Shown here piece by piece: positions 1 through 4,568 of a DNA stretch of 7,938 bases. Position numbers and translations under genes: made by a program. The stretch lies in contig NZ_CABTWO010000034.1 in assembly GCF_902488535.1 (NCBI RefSeq), positions 1 through 7,938 of the forward strand. Direction: 5' to 3'. How positions within the stretch are numbered: the stretch's first letter is position 1; the number at the start of each line of letters is the position of its first letter. The notes beneath the pieces are model-generated. The model did not search any database. It was not told where the DNA came from and was given only the letters and a program-made list of their open reading frames with translations. The stretch comes from an uncultured Mobiluncus sp. (GTDB lineage Bacteria; Actinomycetota; Actinomycetes; Actinomycetales; Actinomycetaceae).

Positions 1-68
1 CCGCCTCTCGCGAGCGCCCCCGAGCGACCACCCCCGCATAACAAAACCCGCAATAAAACCTATTTAAA
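1..68. other. Non-coding flank beyond the operon terminator
   Basis: I see no gene here. The minus-strand copy just after the palindrome is T-rich (TTTAAATAGGTTTTATT), which fits the tail of a terminator. The outermost bases are G+C-rich and include a short CTCGCGAG palindrome of no clear meaning. The sequence ends before any neighbouring gene can be recognised. Confidence 0.5.
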
Positions 69-102
69 CGTTTCGGTGTGCCATATATGGCACACCGAAA
101 CG
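69..102 (-). terminator. Rho-independent terminator of the che operon (perfect palindrome)
   Basis: A perfect 34-base palindrome lies 42 bases past the stop codon of the last che gene. Each arm is CGTTTCGGTGTGCCA (15 bp) around a TATA loop. In the minus-strand transcript it is followed by UUUAAAUAGGUUUUAUU, a broken U-tract. The plus-strand side is A/T-rich too (AATTAATAGGATT), so it could also stop transcripts from the other direction. A perfectly symmetric site could instead bind a dimeric protein, but its position after the last gene and the U-rich tail favour a terminator. Confidence 0.85.
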
Positions 103-144
103 AATTAATAGGATTAACGCCAGGAAAGACCCCAGCAGCGAAAG

Positions 145-633
145 CTAGTTAAAGCACAAGACGCCGAAGCGGCCCTTGCCGTAGCCCTCGATGTCGAGGA
201 TGGAATCGCGACGCTCCACATATGAGGTGACCATCTTGTACTCGTTGGCGGGCAATTCCTCGCCGGGGGTGTACATCAAACCGATGGTGACGTGCGGAGC
301 ATCATCCTTGTTTAACAACCCAGAGAAAATGTTGAGGATTTCGTAGACATTCTCAATGTAGCCGTCAGACAGGGTACCGTTGTTGATTTCATCTTGCGCC
401 CCGGCAGCGGGAATGAGCTGCAGGGCGGCGCCGGCATAAGCGCACAAATCGAGATCCATAATGCAGGCGGCGCACACTTTATCCATAGCGTCGTTAAAGA
501 ACGCCACACAGCAACCGAATTCCTCGTCCGGCTTGAGGATTTCGTAGTCCGGCGAAACCTCAACGGTCCTGCCCAACAGCATTTCAAACAGGTCGCGAAT
601 CTCTTTCGCAGAAGGCAAAGGGGTGGCACTCAT
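145..633 (-). CDS. Divergent CheC/CheX-like chemotaxis protein, cysteine-rich (162 aa)
   Basis: This last gene of the operon is not a family I can name with certainty. Residues 94-101 read ENVYEILN, followed by IFSGLLN, and P122 lies 21 residues beyond N101. This resembles the CheC/CheX/FliY phosphatase signature (D/S-x3-E-x2-N, then Pro about 22 residues on), with E98 and N101 as candidate active-site residues. It also aligns by eye with EIVNVIGG of the CheX-like protein two genes upstream. Only one such motif is seen and there is no signal peptide or membrane segment, so it is probably cytoplasmic. Six cysteines (41, 42, 54, 57, 64, 160), including a CC pair and a CxxC, are unusual for this family. 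Its ATG overlaps the stop of the preceding cheY as ATGA, with AGGAG about 10 bases upstream. The role, possibly a CheY-P phosphatase or CheY-binding protein, is inferred. Confidence 0.75.
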   Translation of the reverse strand: MSATPLPSAKEIRDLFEMLLGRTVEVSPDYEILKPDEEFGCCVAFFNDAMDKVCAACIMDLDLCAYAGAALQLIPAAGAQDEINNGTLSDGYIENVYEILNIFSGLLNKDDAPHVTIGLMYTPGEELPANEYKMVTSYVERRDSILDIEGYGKGRFGVLCFN

Positions 634-989
634 CGGTTGAACGCTCCTAAAATCGACTTGAAAGTGGCGGCATCGAAAGGTTTTTGAATCAGGAAGTTCG
701 CACCCGCCCGTTGCGCGATTTCCCGCATCTGAGGGGAACCCTCGGAAGTCACAAAGCCAACCGGAATCTTTGACCCCGTCGCCCGCAACTGCTGCAGCAT
801 CTCAATACCCAGCATATTCGGCATATTCCAGTCGGAAAGTACCAGGTCAGGCGACTCTGACAGGGCCAACTGCAAAGCTTGGGCGCCGTCTTCGGCTTCC
901 ATAACTTCCCAGTCAAATCCCGCTTGGCGCAGGGTACGCACCACAATCTGTCGCATCACTCGCGAATCGTCTGCAACTATAATACGCAT
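630..989 (-). CDS. cheY: Single-domain response regulator CheY (second copy, 119 aa)
   Basis: This is a stand-alone receiver domain with no output domain. The acidic pair D7-D8 (VADDS) and phospho-acceptor D53 (LSDWNMP) form the Mg2+ and phosphorylation site. T81 (FVTSE) and K103 (LIQKPF) complete the receiver active site, and F99 occupies the switch-aromatic position (Tyr in E. coli CheY). CheY proteins take phosphate from CheA-P and bind the flagellar switch. The start is set by GGAGG six bases before the ATG. The gene begins 15 bases after the CheX-like gene and overlaps the next gene by 4 bases (ATGA), implying coupled translation. It is clearly different in sequence from the other CheY in this operon, so the two are unlikely to be a recent duplication. 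Which one drives the motor, and whether one acts as a phosphate sink, cannot be told from sequence. Confidence 0.93.
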   Translation of the reverse strand: MRIIVADDSRVMRQIVVRTLRQAGFDWEVMEAEDGAQALQLALSESPDLVLSDWNMPNMLGIEMLQQLRATGSKIPVGFVTSEGSPQMREIAQRAGANFLIQKPFDAATFKSILGAFNR

Positions 990-1004
990 CGATTACCTCC
1001 GTGT

Positions 1005-1475
1005 TCACCCTTGTGCCGCATCCTGCGAAGCACCAAGGTCACATACTGAGATTACCAGGAATTTGCCTTTCCAGTTGAGGTTTACGCTAACTAAAGGCGA
1101 TTCTGGCCGTGTCGGTTTTTCCTTTCCGACTTTTGGAAGGATAAGGTTTCCGGAATCTTCCACAATAGATTTCATGTTTCCGCCAATAACGTTGACGATT
1201 TCCCCGAACGCGTCCTGTTGATCCTCCGCGGTCACCTCATCGGTTTCACCCAGACTGTACATGGCTCTGGTCAGGTCTTTTGCTGTGGAATCTTCCATCT
1301 CTAGTATGAAGCGCAGCTGCTTATCCCCTTGGGAATCCACCCAGGCATAAACCGGATCCTGGAAAGGCTCGACGTCTTCAAGCCACTCCATCACAGTGCC
1401 TTCGTGTTTATCAATCAAGGCATAGAAAACATCGTTAGCGATGTTCAGCACCGCTTCCCGAATTTCCTGGTCCAT
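1005..1475 (-). CDS. cheX: CheX-like CheY-P phosphatase (156 aa)
   Basis: The protein matches the CheX type of the CheC/CheX/FliY family in length and key motif. Residues 88-100 read DAFGEIVNVIGGN, giving the D-x3-E-x2-N signature, with E92 and N95 as the expected catalytic pair that positions water for attack on phospho-CheY. A proline (P114) follows at roughly the family distance. There is one motif, as in CheX, rather than the two of CheC. No signal peptide or membrane segment is seen, so it should act in the cytoplasm. It would end the chemotactic signal, a role played by CheZ in enterics; no cheZ is present here. The start is supported by AAGGAG seven bases before the ATG and conserved-looking N-terminal helix MDQEIREAVLNIANDVF. 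It lies between the two cheY genes, 85 bases after the first and 15 before the second. Confidence 0.85.
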   Translation of the reverse strand: MDQEIREAVLNIANDVFYALIDKHEGTVMEWLEDVEPFQDPVYAWVDSQGDKQLRFILEMEDSTAKDLTRAMYSLGETDEVTAEDQQDAFGEIVNVIGGNMKSIVEDSGNLILPKVGKEKPTRPESPLVSVNLNWKGKFLVISVCDLGASQDAAQG

Positions 1476-1544
1476 CTTTACTCTCCTTGTGTTCCTTGCT
1501 CGTAACAGGCTCCGGGGTTTTCGGTTTCACCAGCCGTCCCCACG

Positions 1545-1576
1545 GGGCTTGGGCGGTTCCTCAAGTTCCCAAGCCC
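1545..1576 (-). promoter_or_regulatory. G+C-rich stem-loop spanning the stop codon of the first cheY
   Basis: The arms GGGCTTGGG and CCCAAGCCC form a perfect 9-bp stem with a 14-base loop. The upstream arm is the end of the cheY coding sequence, the TGA stop sits in the loop, and the other arm is in the spacer before the cheX-like gene. No U-run follows, so it is not a standard terminator. It could mark partial termination or mRNA processing, or protect the 3' end of the upstream message. The 85-base spacer around it (1476-1560) is by far the longest within the cheB-to-end block. Confidence 0.45.
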
Positions 1577-1935
1577 AACAGCATGAGCTTTTCGTTGACC
1601 GCTTCGGGGGTGAAAGGTTTGATGAGGTACTCGTGCGCCCCAGCCGCTAAAGCGCGCACAATCTGAGAGTGCTCCGACTCGGTGGTCACCATCATCAGGG
1701 TGATATTGCGCAGTTCCTTTTCTGCGCGGATGTTCACCACCAGTTCCAACCCGTTCATCACCGGCATATTCCAGTCGATTGTCGCCAAGTCGACGCGTCC
1801 CGTGGCGGGGTCATGCAAAACTTCCATGGCCTCTTCGCCATCAGCGGCTTCTAGGATTTCAAACCCCTCCCGGCGCAGGATACCGCCAATAATTTTGCGC
1901 ATAGCACGGGAGTCGTCAACGATTAATGCTTTCAT
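1561..1935 (-). CDS. cheY: Single-domain response regulator CheY (first copy, 124 aa)
   Basis: This is a stand-alone receiver domain starting MKALIVDDSRAMRK, which is textbook CheY. D7-D8 bind the metal, D54 (TIDWNMP) is the phospho-acceptor, T84-T85 (MMVTTE) and K106 (YLIKPF) complete the active site, and Y103 is the switch aromatic. It should receive phosphate from CheA and bind the flagellar switch protein FliM. I chose the ATG at 1935 because it starts right at the first beta strand, overlaps the cheR stop as ATGA, and has AAAGGGG at a suitable distance. A longer reading to 1992 would add 19 residues with no family counterpart. Of the two CheY copies, this one looks closer to the classical motor-binding form (Tyr switch residue, position directly after cheR), but that is an inference. 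Confidence 0.95.
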   Translation of the reverse strand: MKALIVDDSRAMRKIIGGILRREGFEILEAADGEEAMEVLHDPATGRVDLATIDWNMPVMNGLELVVNIRAEKELRNITLMMVTTESEHSQIVRALAAGAHEYLIKPFTPEAVNEKLMLLGLGT

Positions 1936-2756
1936 TTCCCGGCCCCTTTCAATTTGTATACCGCACCGTTTGTCAACGTCACACGTTCCCATACGGGGTC
2001 CATCCCCATAGTTGTTTCCGCCGCCCCCAAGAACAGGTAGCCGCCGGGCGCCATAGATTTCGCCACGCGCCGCAAGACCTCACGTTTCGTGCTGATATCG
2101 AAATAAATCAAAACATTGCGAATAAAAACGATATGGAAAGGTCCGCCTTTTGGCGGGGTGGACAACAGATTGTGTTCCAGGAAGTTAATGCGCGACCGCA
2201 GCGACGGGCTGATGACCCAGTTGGCGCCCTCGCGGGAAAAATAGCGCACCAGCATGGGTGCCGGCAGGCCGCGGTTCACTTCCAGCTGGGTATAGAAACC
2301 CTGTCTGGCCTTGGCTAACACGGCCCGAGAAATGTCGGTGGCGACGATGGAAAAATTCGGGGCCTGGGCCATTTCCAACAGGCTCATGGCAATGGAATAG
2401 GGTTCCTGACCGGTGGAACAGGCCGCGGACCAAATCGAGAGATTGCGGTGACCGGCCTCGGCCAGGCTGGGAACTACGGATTCCGTCAAACCCTTAAACG
2501 GGGTGACATCACGGAAAAACGAGGTTTCGTTAGTAGTCAAAGCCTCGGCGATGTCTTGCAGGTCACCAGCCCGGTGGGTCGCGATAACCTGCTGAATCCA
2601 CTTGTCCACCGCGGTTGCGCCGGTAAAACCGGCTTCCCGTGCCAAAGGAATCAGCCTGGATTCAACCAGGTATTCCTTTCCGGCGGGAAGTTGGATAGCA
2701 CTGCGTTGCTTGACCAACCCCGCCACATAGTCAAATGTTTGGCGGGTCAGGCTCAT
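1932..2756 (-). CDS. cheR: Chemotaxis receptor methyltransferase CheR (274 aa)
   Basis: CheR transfers methyl groups from S-adenosylmethionine to glutamates on chemoreceptors, the adaptation step opposed by CheB. The N-terminal helical domain covers about residues 1-75 and ends in the family motif ALTTNETSFFRD (72-83). The Rossmann-type catalytic domain follows: SAACSTGQEPYSIAM (110-124) is the SAM-binding loop, ATDIS (139-143) supplies the acidic ribose contact, and RNVLIYFD (213-220) and LFLGAAET (241-248) are later family motifs. The length is normal and there is no TPR or other extension. The GGAGG seven bases upstream and the ATGA overlap with the cheB stop fix the start. The gene also overlaps the following cheY by ATGA, so cheB, cheR and cheY are probably translated in a coupled series. 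Confidence 0.96.
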   Translation of the reverse strand: MSLTRQTFDYVAGLVKQRSAIQLPAGKEYLVESRLIPLAREAGFTGATAVDKWIQQVIATHRAGDLQDIAEALTTNETSFFRDVTPFKGLTESVVPSLAEAGHRNLSIWSAACSTGQEPYSIAMSLLEMAQAPNFSIVATDISRAVLAKARQGFYTQLEVNRGLPAPMLVRYFSREGANWVISPSLRSRINFLEHNLLSTPPKGGPFHIVFIRNVLIYFDISTKREVLRRVAKSMAPGGYLFLGAAETTMGMDPVWERVTLTNGAVYKLKGAGK

Positions 2757-3880
2757 CGTCTGGCCTCCGGAGCATAAGTCTGGACGTGACGCTGAATCTG
2801 GGTCGAGATTTCATCTAAGGGGCGAATCTCATCAGCAAAGCCGGCATTGGCCACCGCCCCCGGCATCCCCCACACCACGGAAGTGTTTTCGTCCTGTACC
2901 AGGGTGCGCCCCCCGGCCTCCAAAACCTTGCCGCAGCCGTTCTTGCCGTCTTGGCCCATGCCGGTCAGCACGACCGCCAACATATCCCCACCATAGAGAT
3001 TCACCGCGGATTCAAACATGACGTCCACGGAAGGGCGGCAAAAGTTCACCGGCTGGGTCTGGGTCAATTTCACGCGCGGAGCCCCAGCGTTACCGGCAAA
3101 AGTCATGTGGAAGTTGCCCGGCGCCAGATAAATATGGCCTGGCGCCAGCATCATGCCTTCCGACGCCTCCTGCACCGTAGCGGAAGTCAGCTTGTCCAAA
3201 CGAGCCGCCAACTGGGTGGTGAACACCGGTGGCATATGCTGAGTGATGACCATCGGTATCGGCAGGGGACGGCTCAGACCGGAAATGACCTTGGTCAACG
3301 CCTCGGGACCGCCGGTGGAAGAACCGAGGATGACGATACGAATCGGCTTGTCGGGCATCCCGGTACGGTCGTGCAGTTTGAGCGGGCCGGCAAACATGGA
3401 CGGTACGGACGAGATATTGGCGCGCGCCTCGGGGGACAAACTGGCAGATACCGCCCCCAACGCCCGAACTTTGCTGGGCAGCAAACCCAAGATAATGGGA
3501 ACCAGCTGTTCACGAACACTTTGGATGGATTGCTGGACGGAACCCTGGTTAGCCGGTTTCGTCACGTAGTCCGTAGCGCCAGCGGATAGGGCTTCCAAAG
3601 TCGCGGTCGCGCCGCGCTGGGTCAAGGTGGAGAACATGATGATGGGGTCTTTGCAGCCCATCTTGCGCAGTTCGCGCACTGCCTCGATACCGTTCATCTC
3701 GGGCATTTCGATGTCCATGGTGATGGCATCAGGCTTCAGCTGCTTCCACTTCATCAGCGACAATTTGCCGTTCGGAGCCGTGCCCACGACCTCCAGGTTA
3801 GGGTCGGCGTTGAGCGCGTCAGTTACGATTTTGCGCACTACAACGGAATCGTCCACCACGAGGACTTTAATGCCAGCCAT
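2753..3880 (-). CDS. cheB: Receptor methylesterase/deamidase CheB (375 aa)
   Basis: CheB removes methyl groups from chemoreceptor glutamates and can deamidate glutamines; phosphorylation by CheA activates it. A receiver domain spans about residues 4-122, with D10-D11, phospho-acceptor D56 (TMDIEMP), S84-T85 (MFSTLT) and K108 (YVTKPA). A linker runs to about residue 178. The CheB esterase domain follows, with the serine nucleophile S188 in GSSTGG, H215 in TQHMPP and D311 in GMGQDG forming the expected catalytic triad. I chose the ATG at 3880 because the protein then starts MAGIKVLVVDDS and has GAGGGAG just upstream. An in-frame reading to 3988 would add 36 basic residues unlike any CheB N-terminus. 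It is the first gene after the hairpin behind cheW, so it may have its own promoter. Confidence 0.96.
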   Translation of the reverse strand: MAGIKVLVVDDSVVVRKIVTDALNADPNLEVVGTAPNGKLSLMKWKQLKPDAITMDIEMPEMNGIEAVRELRKMGCKDPIIMFSTLTQRGATATLEALSAGATDYVTKPANQGSVQQSIQSVREQLVPIILGLLPSKVRALGAVSASLSPEARANISSVPSMFAGPLKLHDRTGMPDKPIRIVILGSSTGGPEALTKVISGLSRPLPIPMVITQHMPPVFTTQLAARLDKLTSATVQEASEGMMLAPGHIYLAPGNFHMTFAGNAGAPRVKLTQTQPVNFCRPSVDVMFESAVNLYGGDMLAVVLTGMGQDGKNGCGKVLEAGGRTLVQDENTSVVWGMPGAVANAGFADEIRPLDEISTQIQRHVQTYAPEARR

Positions 3881-4063
3881 CTTCTCTCCCTCAGCTGCGA
3901 GTTCTACCCTGTTAAGGCTAACTGGTTTTACGGTTCTTCGCCCGGCAACGGACGGTGGTTTTTTGCGTAGCTCCAGACCCCTGACCACGCGTTACTTTAC
4001 ATACATTTTACCGGAAAAGCCGCCCCGAAAAACGCAGCTGCGCCCCGACCTTGTGAAGACAAA
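3881..4063 (-). promoter_or_regulatory. cheB leader with a possible sigma-70-type promoter
   Basis: This non-coding stretch separates the cheW terminator from cheB. On the minus strand TTTTTC (4027-4032) and TAAAAT (4005-4010) are 16 bases apart and could be the -35 and -10 boxes of a housekeeping promoter; the -35 match is weak. The leader would then be about 120 bases. A short imperfect palindrome GTTAAGGCTAAC lies at 3911-3922. No flagellar sigma-28 promoter is convincing. The main argument for a promoter here is the strong terminator just upstream. Confidence 0.35.
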
Positions 4064-4095
4064 TCGGAGGGAGCCACCGCAGTGACCCCCTCCGA
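4064..4095 (-). terminator. Terminator-like hairpin between cheW and cheB
   Basis: On the minus strand TCGGAGGG, G, GTCAC, loop TGCG, GTGGC, T, CCCTCCGA folds into an unbroken 14-bp stem with two G-U pairs and a 4-base loop. TTTGTCTT follows, a short U-rich tail. It begins 29 bases after the cheW stop codon, a usual distance for an intrinsic terminator. The tail is weaker than ideal, so partial read-through into cheB is likely. Confidence 0.75.
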
Positions 4096-4124
4096 CTTTG
4101 CAATCTCTAAACTACGGCTTGACT

Positions 4125-4562
4125 TCACGCTCCTCGGGCTTCGGCGCCGATAGCGACCACGCGCTCGACGTCGAGGACCAGCAGCAAGTCGTCGCTCAAC
4201 TTGTACGCGCCCAAGATGAGTTCGCGCATATCCTGACCCAGCGTGTCCGGCGGGGCCTCGAAATCGGACTCGTCGACCTCGCGAACATCGCCAATCGAAT
4301 CCACCATCAGCGACAGCGTCTCGCCGTCCAAGACCACCACGACCATCATGGCTTCGCGGGGGTCCTCACGGGGAGGCAGGTGCAGCTGGTTACGTAGGTC
4401 AATCAGGGTTGCGATTTGCCCGCGCAGGTTCACCAGGCCGGTGATGGCGGTCGGCGACAACGGCACGTTCGTGATGTCCTCACCGTGCAGAATCTCGGTG
4501 ACCTGGTTGACTTCAATGCCGTAAAGTGCTCCGTCCAAACGGAAAGTTACGTACTGCGTCAT
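4125..4562 (-). CDS. cheW: Chemotaxis coupling protein CheW (145 aa)
   Basis: CheW is the SH3-like adaptor that joins CheA to chemoreceptor tips in the signalling array. The protein is a single CheW domain of normal length. It opens with the strand QYVTFRLDGALYGIEVNQV, carries GLVNLRGQIATLIDLR (42-57), the most conserved part of the family around the receptor/CheA interface, and the later strand LMVDSIGDV (85-93). The C-terminus LLLVLDVERVV is also typical. There is no fused receiver domain, so it is CheW and not CheV. It starts six bases after the cheA stop; the purine-rich GGTGGGGG inside the end of cheA is only a modest ribosome binding site, suggesting translation coupled to cheA and a matched CheA:CheW ratio. 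Confidence 0.96.
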   Translation of the reverse strand: MTQYVTFRLDGALYGIEVNQVTEILHGEDITNVPLSPTAITGLVNLRGQIATLIDLRNQLHLPPREDPREAMMVVVVLDGETLSLMVDSIGDVREVDESDFEAPPDTLGQDMRELILGAYKLSDDLLLVLDVERVVAIGAEARGA

Positions 4563-4568
4563 CGGTCA

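Noticed and set aside
1936..1992. In-frame N-terminal extension of the first CheY by 19 residues
   Set aside because: It overlaps the end of cheR extensively and precedes a standard CheY start that has the ATGA overlap seen elsewhere in this operon.
3881..3988. In-frame N-terminal extension of CheB by 36 residues
   Set aside because: The receiver domain begins directly at MAGIKVLVVDDS, with a good ribosome binding site before it. The extension has no family counterpart.
3992..3999. TAAAGTAA on the minus strand upstream of cheB as a sigma-28 -35 element
   Set aside because: No sequence like GCCGATAA occurs at the required distance downstream, so a flagellar-type promoter is not supported.
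4033..4042. CGCAGCTGCG followed by TTTTT-like context as a small terminator
   Set aside because: The palindrome is only ten bases with no room for a loop, and the T-run side does not fit a stable stem. The hairpin at 4064-4095 is the better terminator.
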